Assembly: GCA_022781925.1 (NCBI GenBank)
Contig: JALESO010000017.1
Span: 1 to 64,000, forward strand
DNA: 64,000 nt
From: Lachnospiraceae bacterium
Lineage (GTDB): Bacteria; Bacillota; Clostridia; Lachnospirales; Lachnospiraceae
Direction: 5' to 3'
The position numbers were made by a program, and so were the translations under genes. Under the pieces are notes generated by a model, which was not told where the DNA came from, did no database searches, and was given only the letters and a program-made list of their open reading frames with translations. Below, one piece after another: positions 1 through 8,508 of the stretch; position 1 is the stretch's first letter; each line of letters opens with the position of its first letter.

Positions 1-63
1 TCTGGCAAGTTTGACAGCCTGGACCTTATATTCGTGGTCGTATTTACGTTGGGTACGTGACAT
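1..63 (-). CDS. IS3-family transposase OrfA, N-terminal fragment
   Basis: Twenty-one codons are visible before the window edge. The start MSRTQRKYDHEYK, followed by VQAVKLAR, is the typical opening of the helix-turn-helix OrfA protein of IS3-group elements, which binds the IS ends. An AGGAGGAACT ribosome site lies just upstream of the ATG at 63, and a TATAAT-like box lies further upstream at 88-93. The rest of orfA and the expected orfB integrase should lie just outside the window. Whether the element is intact cannot be judged here. Confidence 0.7.
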   Translation of the reverse strand, partial: MSRTQRKYDHEYKVQAVKLAR

Positions 64-134
64 TGAGAGTTCCTCCTTATTCTCTTTATTATACATGAAT
101 TCTTTGAGAATAAGGTGTCAACTTTATTTATACA
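1..134 (-). mobile_element. IS3-family insertion sequence, left end (partial)
   Basis: This is the end of an insertion sequence that runs off the left edge of the window. It carries the first codons of an IS3-type OrfA, and it adjoins the point where the cas9 reading frame stops matching Cas9. IS3-family ends usually begin with TG; the best candidate terminus is TGTATAAATAAAG, read on the minus strand from about position 134. The exact boundary and the target duplication cannot be fixed because the other end lies outside the window. The element is in the same orientation as cas9, and its end supplies the stop codon of the truncated cas9. Confidence 0.75.
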
Positions 135-2284
135 ACATCAAGATTACAGTTTGTATCCCACATTGCCTGAATAAGACCTTTGATTTCTCCATCCTCTTTG
201 GAAGCCCCTTCCATGGTTAAAAACTCTTTTGATAATCTTCCCCAACCGGAAAATTTAAAACCGAAAATCCGTTTCTTTTGCACTTCTGTCAGTTGATTTC
301 CATATGTCTCTTCCACTTTTTCTTTCAGAAGTTTTTTACCATCACCATACACGGTTCCCCAGAATATAATATCTTCTATCATTTTTCGATGTTCATCAGT
401 GTATACAGTATCACCAAATACGCCCTTAAATTTTCCAATAGAAGATAAGGAATTATGAAATCCGCCATCTATGCCAGAAATGCAGCTGTCTTTTTCATCA
501 CTGGAAATAATGCCATTTCGCAGCAGGAAATTCGTCAGTCTGGTCATTGACACTTTTTTACCATCTTCAAACAGTTCATGGTAGATCTCCTGCTTCAAAG
601 AGACTGAAATTTTTTCTCCTCGGACACGGAGATTATTCAATTCGTTCAATACCTGAAATTTTTCATATAACAATGACTGTTTTGGTAATGCCTGTTCCCC
701 GGATAAATAAGTACAGCGTCTGACCATGCGCCCGATAAATTTTTCTGCACTCTTTTTTACATCTATTTTTTCTTCAAAATTCCATGGATAAATTTTGCCC
801 GGTGCTTTTCTTTCCGCCCAGACATTATATCCCTTTTTATCTTTATATTCCTGTCCTAATGGTCCTACATAATATGGAATCTGAAACATAAACAATTGTA
901 ATATTTTTTCAGACACACTTAATCCGGTATCATCTCTTTCTTTCAAAAACGGCAAATAGTGCTCTGCCTGTTTTAAAATTGCGCTCATTTCCCTGGCATG
1001 TACCTGATTCGGAATAACACCATTAGAAGCTGTCAGCTGTTTCGGTAAAAAACGCTCATTTTCAATTTCAACTAAGATATATTTGACATCTTCATCATCC
1101 TGTGGAAACTCTTTCAACACTTTTTTGACTTTCGTATAAAAATCTTCCTGTTTTCCGCTACCCAGTCCACGTCGGTGTATGCCATGATAATTTACACTGC
1201 CAACGTATGCGCTGTAACTTTCCTCTTTTATATTTTCATTACGGAACATTTCAAAGTATGCTTTTTTATCATATCGCTTCAATACACCTTTCAGTATACC
1301 TAAATCCTGTTTGTGCTTTTCATAAGATGCAACACGCGCAACAGATAAATACGGATAATCTTTCATAATTCCAGAAAGTACAGCACTGTCATGTACTGCC
1401 TTTACTGCATCAATCATATCCATTTCGGATTCATCCAACAGTTCCCGAATCGTATTTTCCTTTTCTTCATAGTCGGAATCTCGAAAAGAAAACGCTAATT
1501 TTTTCTGTTCTTCATCGTATTCCTTATCTGGGAACAAATCTGACAGTTTTCCTTTCAGACCACATATAAGATTGATAAACTGACACTCCCGTTTCTGCTT
1601 TTTACTGATATTCAATTCAGCAAGCAGCTTTTCAACTTTTCTCTTTCTGGAATCGTTACTTCTTAAAATCTCATTCAACTGTTCTTCTGATACATGCTCT
1701 GGAAATTCCAGTTCAGAATCATTCAACGTATCCACAAATGTATGATATGATTCACCAACACTACTATTTTCCCCTTCAATCTGAAGGGAACTATTCAAGA
1801 AATGTCCTCTGTGTTTGAACATATTTAACAATGCCAGATATACCAGACGCACATCATGCGGTTTTTCTGACTCCAATAATTCTTTTCTCAAATGAAAAAT
1901 CGTCGGATATTTTGCATAATATTCCGTATCAGTAAATAAGTTATCCGAAAACAGGCCGTACTTCTGTTTGTTGCTTTCACTCCGATCCTCCATATGGAAT
2001 TTACTTTCATCTAATCTGACAAAAAATCCTGAATCAACTTTTTCAATTTCATCTGCAAACAATTCTTTTAATGCGCCAATTCGTGCCACTTCACGTTGTC
2101 TGCGCCGCCTGCTCACACGATAAGTCCTCCGTTCCACCGAAGTCTCTGCAGCAGGAAATAATCGCACGCCCCACAAATCTTTTCCTTTTGCTCTTAATAT
2201 ATGATACGAAGAATCGGTCACTGCCCATCCCAGAGAATCGGTTCCCATATCTAATCCCAGATAATATGTAAATTCTGATCCCAT
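128..2284 (-). pseudogene. cas9: Cas9 (type II CRISPR), truncated by IS insertion
   Basis: RNA-guided nuclease of type II CRISPR-Cas; only the first 718 codons remain. The RuvC-I segment YLGLDMGTDSLGWAV has its catalytic Asp at residue 12. The Arg-rich bridge helix follows at about 51-70 (ERRTYRVSRRRRQRE), then a REC lobe. GWGRLS at 680-685 matches the end of the REC region just before RuvC-II in SpCas9-like proteins. After WDTNCNL (about 709-715) the frame runs into IS sequence and stops. RuvC-II, HNH, RuvC-III and the PAM-interacting domain are missing, so target cleavage is not expected. The start is set by AGGAGG at 2290-2295. A full-length relative would have roughly 1,050-1,370 residues. 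The remaining cas9 and cas1/cas2 may lie beyond the IS. Confidence 0.93.
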
Positions 2285-2302
2285 TTTTACCTCCTGCTCT
2301 TA

Positions 2303-2331
2303 TTGACAGACTCACGCTCCTATGCTATTCT
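2303..2331 (+). promoter_or_regulatory. Sigma-A promoter of tracrRNA
   Basis: TTGACA at 2303-2308 and TATTCT at 2326-2331 are separated by 17 bases. This predicts a start near 2338-2340, directly before the anti-repeat. The -35 box lies within 10 bases of the cas9 Shine-Dalgarno sequence on the other strand, so the two divergent transcripts start back to back or overlap. An RNA starting here could affect cas9 expression. Confidence 0.7.
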
Positions 2332-2337
2332 ATTGAT

Positions 2338-2435
2338 ACAAACTTACAAGGTGAGTGCAAATAAGGAATTATTCCGACATCGATTGCCCGCATTGTGCGG
2401 CATCCAAAAGGCTTCGTAATACGAGGTCTTTTTTT
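2338..2435 (+). ncRNA. tracrRNA
   Basis: The region upstream of and divergent from cas9 has the modules of a type II tracrRNA in order. First is an anti-repeat around ACTTACAAGGTGAGTGCAAAT (written here without its flanks). The nexus hairpin follows, AAGGAATTATTCC at 2363-2375. Then comes a stem formed by GCCCGCA and TGCGGC at 2386-2401. Last is a terminator stem, CTTCGT/ACGAGG at 2412-2426, followed by seven T residues. The predicted CRISPR repeat should begin near GTTTGCA and contain ACCTTGTAAG. No repeat array is visible in the window. The promoter just upstream supports expression. The 5' end is approximate. Confidence 0.8.
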
Positions 2436-2540
2436 ATTTTTCCATTATTATTTTATATTGCCTGTCTTTTTCTAATGAATAATATAATTTCATTGTACAC
2501 TATTCTAATTATATATACAATTGTATTTTTATACTTTACA

Positions 2541-2568
2541 AAAAAAGATGCTGTCAGCATCTTTTTTC
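2541..2568 (-). terminator. Bidirectional terminator after the sensor kinase
   Basis: GATGCTGTCAGCATC forms a 6-bp stem flanked by A-rich and T-rich runs on both sides, so it can end transcripts from either strand. It follows the kinase gene on the minus strand. The remaining bases between the tracrRNA terminator and the kinase gene are AT-rich, and I see no gene there. Confidence 0.65.
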
Positions 2569-2606
2569 ATACCACACAGCATCTTCCAATTACACAATTT
2601 CCTATT

Positions 2607-4667
2607 CTATTTTCCACAATACTTCCGTATTGTCTTTACCGCCTGCTTCATCTGCAGCGGCTTTGACAGATGTGCATTCATCCCTGCTTCCATACACTGT
2701 TTCGCGTCTTCCTCGAATGCATTTGCAGTCATGGCAATGATCGGTATCGTCTTGGCATCCGGCCGGTCGGTGAGACTTCGGATTTCTCTGGTTGCTGTAA
2801 TGCCGTCCATTACCGGCATCATAATATCCATCAGAATCACATCAAAGGTTCCCGGTACATTATTTTTGAATGTGTCAACTGCCTGCTGACCATCACACAC
2901 CCGCAGGATCGTTGCACCTTCGTCCCGGAATAGTGTTTCTGCGATTTCTGCATTCAATTCATTATCTTCTGCCAGAAGCAGATGCAGTCCTGCGATTCCA
3001 GCTTCTTCTGTCACGGTCTGCGTCTGTGCCATATCTTCTGCACTTGCGATCTCAAACGGAATCGTCAATGTAAAGGTCGAACCTTCTCCTTCTTTACTTT
3101 GTACCTCTATCGTGCCGTCCATACGATCAATCAGTGCCTTTACGATAGACATTCCGAGACCGGTTCCGTGGTATACGCTCCGTGCATCGGTATGTTCCTG
3201 GGCAAACGGTTCAAAAATATGATCTAAAAACTCCTGACTCATTCCGATACCGGTAGCAGAAATGATCCATTTATATGTAACTTTTCCATTTACAGTTCCC
3301 AGGCAGCGAAACTCGGTACACACATTTCCGCCTGGTTTATTATATTTGATACAGTTTCCGTAAATATTCAAAAACAGCTGCCGCAGATGTAGCGGGCTGC
3401 CGTATGCGATCGGATATCCGGCTTTATCTGAAGTTTTATCGTACACCAGTGCAATTCCACGCTCTGCCGCCCGTTGTTCCAAAATCGTAAGGATTTCTCT
3501 TGAAAGTTCATTCATATCCATTATTTCATGAGAAAGCACGGTTTCGCCGCTTTCCATTTTGCTCATCTGGAGTACATCATTGATCAGTTCCAACAAATGA
3601 TTTGCTGCCACCAGCATTTTCCCACGATTCTGCTGAATCAGCTCTTTGTCATCCGAATGTTTTCCATCAATTTCCAGCAAACCGATAATTCCGTTCAATG
3701 GTGTTCGAATATCATGGCTCATACGGGACAAGAAGTTTGTCTTTGCTGCATTCGCCGCTTTTGCTTCATCTGCCGATGCTTTGATTTTTTCTGCACAAAT
3801 CTGATCTTTATAACGGCGTAGTTCCGCCTGATAATACACCTGTGCGACTAAGCCTGCAAAAGCAAAACATACCAAAGTTACAAGTACCGTCTGTATTCTG
3901 GAAAACCAACCATCTGTCAGCGCAATATCCATATACCATGTCGTATTCGCTGCCTGACATTCCACTTCCACCGCATCTGTCAGCATCGCTTTATTACACT
4001 GCGTGATAAAAATGCGCTCGCCACTGGCAGAATCTTCTTTCCAAATCTGGTAATGGTAGGAAGCCTCCTCCAACCGTTCCAGATCCAGCGCCTCCATCAA
4101 TATCTGCCGATTGATCAGCATAACTGAAAAACCCCAGAACGTTTCTTCTCCGGACTCTTGCTGCACATAAATCGGATCAAGCACAAGAACTCAAGATTCG
4201 ATATCTCTTTTTTCAAAAGCGCCTGCCACCACATACTTTTTTGCCTCTTTTGCCAGATTCGCATTATCCCGACATTTAGAATCTGCGAACAAATCTGCTC
4301 CGGTAATATCCGGAATCTGTTCCCCTGCATAATACTGCGTCAGAATACCATCCGGTGCCAGACCGATGCCTTCCAGTGCACCACTCTCATGCTCCATAAA
4401 TCCTGCCATCAGATAAAACTGCTCATCACTCACAGTAGCGCCCGATTCAATCACCTGTTTCATCAGTTCTGTTTTAGACAGATGCTTATTTAACTGAGCC
4501 TCAATTCGCCCTATGGTAATTTCCGCGGTATACTCTGCCTTCATTTTCTCCTCATTTTCACGGTTCAGTATCATAACATGCATACCGCCGTTCGTTGCAA
4601 GAAATACAATCAGAAACACTATGGCAGACCAGAGTCTTGCCCTTCTTTTTGTTCGCACTTTTTTCAT
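2607..4667 (-). pseudogene. CHASE-type hybrid histidine kinase with an in-frame TGA
   Basis: A membrane hybrid sensor kinase of about 686 codons interrupted by TGA at 4193-4191. The frame stays open on both sides, so this is a nonsense codon and not a frameshift. Upstream part: a membrane segment near the N terminus, then a CHASE-like sensor domain. Downstream part, counted from the GTG at 4184: the end of the sensor domain, a second membrane segment at about 95-115, HisKA with [10 protein letters not shown], a HATPase domain and a receiver domain with LMDIMMP. A second defect is visible: the ATPase G1 box reads SATGIGMS instead of the usual SDTGIGMS, so the adenine-binding Asp is lost. The start at 4667 follows AAGGAA. 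Two independent lesions support a pseudogene; a low-readthrough or decoy receiver protein is possible. Confidence 0.85.
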
Positions 4668-4852
4668 ATATGTAAATTCCTTTATCTGTTTTTGGATCAT
4701 CTTCCTTATTTTTACAATTTTATTTATATATATTACAGGATTGTTTATTTTTTGGCAATCATAACTTGTATTTAATGGAGATTATTTGATCAAATATAAT
4801 ACGATAGGTTAAAGAATCACCTAAATCAGATCAAAAATGAATTATTTGCACG

Positions 4853-4883
4853 AAAAAAAGGAGCTGAGATTTCTCTCAACTCC
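4853..4883 (-). terminator. rpmF terminator
   Basis: GGAGTTGAGA and TCTCAGCTCC form a 10-bp stem (one G-U pair) around a GAAA tetraloop, followed by seven T residues on the minus strand, 30 bases after the rpmF stop codon. The bases from here to the kinase start at 4667 hold no recognisable gene. Confidence 0.85.
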
Positions 4884-4912
4884 TTCATTTCATTACATAT
4901 TCTGACAATTAA

Positions 4913-5092
4913 TTAGTCAACTGCGATAATCTCTTTTTTATTGTAAGAACCACAGGATTTGCAAACTCTGTGTGGAACCATAAGTTCGCCACATTTGCTG
5001 CATTTTACTAAAGTCGGAGCAGACATTTTCCAGTTTGCTCTTCTTCTATCTCTTCTACCTTTGGAAGATTTATTTTTTGGACAAATAGACAT
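4913..5092 (-). CDS. rpmF: 50S ribosomal protein L32
   Basis: A 59-residue protein, normal for bacterial L32, a structural protein of the large ribosomal subunit. It starts MSICPKNKSSKGRRDRRRAN and contains a zinc-binding pair of motifs, CSKC at about 31-34 and CKSC at 44-47, so this is the zinc-binding (C+) form. GGAGGT sits just before the ATG at 5092. It has its own consensus promoter and strong terminator, so it is monocistronic. In many Firmicutes rpmF follows a DUF177 (YceD) gene; none is present in the 160 bases between rpmF and ackA. Confidence 0.96.
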   Translation of the reverse strand: MSICPKNKSSKGRRDRRRANWKMSAPTLVKCSKCGELMVPHRVCKSCGSYNKKEIIAVD

Positions 5093-5151
5093 TTCGTTAC
5101 ACCTCCAATTTATCTGAATCTAAGTGAATTGTTCTGAATCACACTCAATAG

Positions 5152-5180
5152 ATTATACACAGAACTATACTTCTTGTCAA
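5152..5180 (-). promoter_or_regulatory. Consensus sigma-A promoter of rpmF
   Basis: On the minus strand TTGACA (5180-5175) and TATAAT (5157-5152) are separated by exactly 17 bases, a perfect consensus match. The leader to the rpmF start is about 50 bases. This fits the strong growth-linked expression expected of a ribosomal protein gene. Confidence 0.85.
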
Positions 5181-5254
5181 CAGATTTTTTGTATTTTGTG
5201 TAATAAATTGTTATCAAATTGTTATCAATCACACATTCATTGTCCCAATAACAA

Positions 5255-6445
5255 CTATTTTACTAATGCTACTGTCTCTCTTGCGATTGCAAGCTCTTCG
5301 TTTGTCGGGATTACGCAAACTGTAACTTTGGAATCCGGTGTGGAGATCACGATATCATCGCCTCTCTTGCCGTTTGCTTCCTCGTCTACTGTAATTCCAA
5401 GGTATCCAAGGTATGCTAATACTTTGGAACGAACCAGCGGAGCGTTCTCACCGATACCTGCTGTAAATGCGATCACATCTACACCGTTCATTGCTGCTAC
5501 ATAAGAACCGATGTATTTTGCTACACGGTAGCTGAATACTTCGATGGCTGCTGCTGCACGCTCGTTGCCAGCTTCCATACCTTCCTCAAGGTCACGGAAA
5601 TCGCTGGAAAGTCCGGAAATACCCTGTACACCGGATTTTTTGTTTAATACGTTCATAACACCTGCGATATCAAGGTTCTCTTTCTTTGCAATGAACTCCA
5701 TGATAGCCGGATCGATATCACCGGAACGTGTTCCCATCACAAGACCTTCCAGTGGAGTAAGACCCATGGATGTATCTACGCATTTGCCGTTTAATACAGC
5801 ACTGATGGAAGCACCGTTTCCAAGGTGAGCAACGATGATCTTGGAATCATTGATGTCTTTGCCAAGGAACTCAGCAACGTGTTTGGATACGAAGCTGTGG
5901 CTTGTTCCATGGAAGCCGTATCTTCTTACTTTGTATTTCTCATAATACTCATACGGAAGTCCGTAGAGGTATGCCTTCTCCGGCATTGTCTGATGGAAAG
6001 CGGTATCGAATACACCTACCATCGGTACACCTGGCATCAGATCCTGGCAAGCACGGATACCGATCAGGTTTGCCGGGTTATGAAGCGGTGCTAAATCGTT
6101 GCACTCTTCTACTGCTGCAAGCATCTCTGGTGTGATAACTGCGGAGGAAGCAAATTTCTCGCCACCATGTACGATACGGTGTCCTACTGCATTTACTTCT
6201 GCAAGGCTTGCGATCGCACCTGTTTTCTCATTTACAAGAGCGTCAAGTACAAGCTGGATAGCTTCTTTATGTGTAGGCATCGGAGCCTCTGTGATTTCTT
6301 TGTCAAGACCTGCTTTCTGATATGTAAGTCTTCCGTCAATGCCGATTCTCTCGCAAAGTCCTTTTGCAAGTACAGCCTCTGTATCAGAGTTGATCAGCTG
6401 ATATTTCAGTGATGAACTACCACAGTTGATTACTAATACGTTCAT
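5255..6445 (-). CDS. ackA: Acetate kinase
   Basis: Interconverts acetyl phosphate plus ADP and acetate plus ATP in the cytoplasm, the ATP-yielding end of acetate fermentation. The 396-residue length is standard. The family's opening motif NCGSSSLKY lies at 7-15; HLGNGAS and GTRSGDIDP, both in the nucleotide and phosphate site, follow in the second half. No phosphotransacetylase gene adjoins it, although pta-ackA is the common arrangement. GGGAGAA precedes the start. The leader carries a perfect 17-bp palindrome that is a candidate operator (6472-6488). Confidence 0.97.
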   Translation of the reverse strand: MNVLVINCGSSSLKYQLINSDTEAVLAKGLCERIGIDGRLTYQKAGLDKEITEAPMPTHKEAIQLVLDALVNEKTGAIASLAEVNAVGHRIVHGGEKFASSAVITPEMLAAVEECNDLAPLHNPANLIGIRACQDLMPGVPMVGVFDTAFHQTMPEKAYLYGLPYEYYEKYKVRRYGFHGTSHSFVSKHVAEFLGKDINDSKIIVAHLGNGASISAVLNGKCVDTSMGLTPLEGLVMGTRSGDIDPAIMEFIAKKENLDIAGVMNVLNKKSGVQGISGLSSDFRDLEEGMEAGNERAAAAIEVFSYRVAKYIGSYVAAMNGVDVIAFTAGIGENAPLVRSKVLAYLGYLGITVDEEANGKRGDDIVISTPDSKVTVCVIPTNEELAIARETVALVK

Positions 6446-6471
6446 TATTTATGTTCTCCCTTCATTTTTCC

Positions 6472-6531
6472 TTTGACGTTTCGTCAAAATACCTGTCTTA
6501 TCCATTATATCTCAAATTTTCTGTTTCGCAA
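6472..6531 (-). promoter_or_regulatory. ackA promoter and 17-bp palindromic operator candidate
   Basis: On the minus strand TTGCGA (6531-6526) and TATAAT (6509-6504) are 16 bases apart and form a plausible sigma-A promoter. Downstream, at 6488-6472, TTTGACGAAACGTCAAA is a perfect palindrome with 7-bp arms around three bases. It falls about 10-25 bases after the predicted transcription start, a position where a bound repressor could block elongation. The binding protein is unknown. Confidence 0.5.
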
Positions 6532-6639
6532 GTGGTTACCAACTGGTTTTTTGTAAGTTTTTTCCGTTGCATTTATATTCGTACATGATATTTAGCTGTT
6601 ACAGTTCACTCATCACATGTATTCAGGTAATGATCATGC

Positions 6640-6775
6640 TTGCATGAGGAATGACCTGGATGCATAGTGATGAAGGGAGCGCCTTTTTATGAGCAAAAAT
6701 AGGAGCGTAGCTGCGGAGAAGCCCGAAGGGCGTTTTGCGAATGGCGCGTGTGAACTGTGACCTGCATTTCCATGC
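6640..6775. repeat. Intergenic element between ackA and tmcAL, possible dispersed repeat
   Basis: The 414 bases between ackA and tmcAL hold no convincing gene. This part is GC-richer than its surroundings and contains a small GCCC-GAA-GGGC hairpin at about 6721-6731 and GCG-rich runs. Its base composition and lack of a ribosome site look like the dispersed non-coding repeats common in Lachnospiraceae chromosomes. No second copy was found in the window, so the call rests on appearance only. Confidence 0.25.
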
Positions 6776-6859
6776 AAATTTATTTGTTTTTCTGTATCAT
6801 CCATGCTATGCTCTTTCATATACGTTTTACAAATTTTCATCAGCAGGAGCAAAGGAACC

Positions 6860-8170
6860 ATGAATGTAACAGGAATCATTGCAGAATATAATCCATTTCA
6901 CAACGGACATGCATTTCATATAGAAGAAACACGCAGACAGACTGACGCCGATTACTGCATCGCCGTCATGAGCGGTGATTTTGTCCAGCGCGGTGCACCG
7001 GCCCTGCTGAACAAATATGACCGGGCAAAAATGGCTCTGGAAAACGGCATTGATCTGGTCATCGAACTTCCGGCCGCGGCTGCGGTCTCCAGTGCGGAAA
7101 CCTTCGCCAGAGGCGGTGTCTGCCTGCTGGACGCCCTCGGTGTGGTATCCTGGATCAGTTTCGGAGCGGAACTGGAGCAGCCATCCGACGCGGATCTGTT
7201 AGCCGTGCTGGCGGATTTTTTTGCCTGTGAACCACCTGCATTCCGTGAACAGCTGGATCTTGCCTTAAAATCCGGCTGCAGTTTTCCGTCTGCCCGGGCA
7301 CAGGCAGCTCTGCACTGTATGCAGCAGACACATGTGGCTTCCGCAAAGCTTCCTCAACTGGAACGGCTGCTGTCTTCCCCTAATAATATTCTCGCCATCG
7401 AATACGAGAAAGCGATCCGGCAAAACAATGCCCGCCTGCATCCCTGTGTCATTTCCCGTAACGGTGCAGGCTATCACGATACGGAGACGGACACTGCTCT
7501 GGCCAGTGCCTCTGCCCTGCGCCGGTTCTTTTTTCAGGATCTGAGTCATTCGTCCACAGAACCGGAAAACATCGATCTGCTGACACAGACACTGGAACGG
7601 ACGGTTCCTGCATCGGTAGGTTCTATATTAAAAGAAGCCTATCACACCCATCAGTTTCTGCAGGAAGATGATTTTTCTGATCTGCTGTACTATGAGCTTC
7701 ACCGCCGCGCAGTTCGATCTACAGATATAACGCTTCCAATAGTTGGAACTGTATCCGATCTGGAACAGCGGATCACAAAACACCTGGAACAGTTTACCTG
7801 TTGGTCTGATTTTGTAGCAGATATGAAAACAAAAAACCAGACCTACACGGCCATCAGCCGGTTTCTGCTGCATGCGCTCCTGGGGATGGATGCCGCAACG
7901 CAGACAGATATGAAAACCTGTCATTATGCACCTTATGCCCGCATCCTCGGTTTTCGAAAAGAATCCGCACCGCTGCTGAAAGAACTGCAGCTTCACTGCC
8001 GGATTCCACTGCTGCGGAAAATTGCCCGGGAACGGCAGACCCTGACACCGGCGCAACAGCGCCTTCTGGATCTGGATATATCTGCGGCAGATCTGTACAA
8101 CCGGATCCTTTATACCAGATCCGGTATCCGACGCCGGAGTGAATACCGGGAACCGCTTATTATTGTCTGA
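6860..8170 (+). CDS. tmcAL: tRNA(Met) cytidine acetate ligase (TmcAL/YlbM)
   Basis: In Bacillus this protein makes N4-acetylcytidine at the wobble base of elongator tRNA-Met using acetate and ATP. The nucleotidyltransferase fold is shown at the N terminus by GIIAEYNPFHNGH, whose HNGH (14-17) is the HxGH nucleotide-binding motif, and by MSGDFVQRG and LLNKYDRAK shortly after. The 436-residue length is slightly above the usual 400 or so. I start at 6860, not at the in-frame ATG at 6803: the homologous region begins at MNVTGIIAEYNPF, and AGGAG and AAAGGA lie directly upstream. It is divergent from ackA. A shared link through acetate is suggestive only. Confidence 0.93.
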   Translation: MNVTGIIAEYNPFHNGHAFHIEETRRQTDADYCIAVMSGDFVQRGAPALLNKYDRAKMALENGIDLVIELPAAAAVSSAETFARGGVCLLDALGVVSWISFGAELEQPSDADLLAVLADFFACEPPAFREQLDLALKSGCSFPSARAQAALHCMQQTHVASAKLPQLERLLSSPNNILAIEYEKAIRQNNARLHPCVISRNGAGYHDTETDTALASASALRRFFFQDLSHSSTEPENIDLLTQTLERTVPASVGSILKEAYHTHQFLQEDDFSDLLYYELHRRAVRSTDITLPIVGTVSDLEQRITKHLEQFTCWSDFVADMKTKNQTYTAISRFLLHALLGMDAATQTDMKTCHYAPYARILGFRKESAPLLKELQLHCRIPLLRKIARERQTLTPAQQRLLDLDISAADLYNRILYTRSGIRRRSEYREPLIIV

Positions 8171-8185
8171 TACAAGATGGATTTT

Positions 8186-8225
8186 GCCAGAAAAGCTTCT
8201 ATTTTTCTGGCATTTTCATTTTTAT
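8186..8225 (+). terminator. tmcAL terminator
   Basis: GCCAGAAAA (8186-8194) pairs with TTTTCTGGC (8203-8211) and is followed by a T-rich tract, 15 bases after the tmcAL stop codon. The next 170 bases up to the pyc promoter are very AT-rich, and I see nothing else in them. Confidence 0.75.
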
Positions 8226-8395
8226 TCCATGCATATTCTGCACATCATCACGTCACCATCCTGCAGTATTTCTTGCATTATGCAGGATTTTTCGTTTATT
8301 TTTGAATTATTCAGAATCATTTCCTGCATTTTTATCTTGTTATTTATTTAACAAGTGCTTTTTTTATATTTTTTTGAATTTTTATATTTTTTCTC

Positions 8396-8424
8396 TTGCA
8401 TTTTTCTTTCAATTTCCATATACT
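8396..8424 (+). promoter_or_regulatory. pyc promoter
   Basis: TTGCAT (8396-8401) and TATACT (8419-8424) are 17 bases apart in an AT-rich stretch, about 85 bases before the pyc start. The leader ends with AAAAGGAG at 8493-8500, a good ribosome site. Confidence 0.55.
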
Positions 8425-8508
8425 TTTAAACATGGTGTCAGGCAAAGGCACTAAGGGGAAAATTTTTCATTAAAAAATGTAAAGAGTTAATTAAAAGGAG
8501 TATGACGC

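Noticed and set aside
11..220. Plus-strand frame of 69 residues at the left edge
   Set aside because: It is antisense to the IS end and the cas9 terminus; no ribosome site.
2091..2315. 74-codon minus-strand frame at the start of cas9
   Set aside because: Alternative frame of the cas9 5' end; the cas9 frame has the motifs and the ribosome site.
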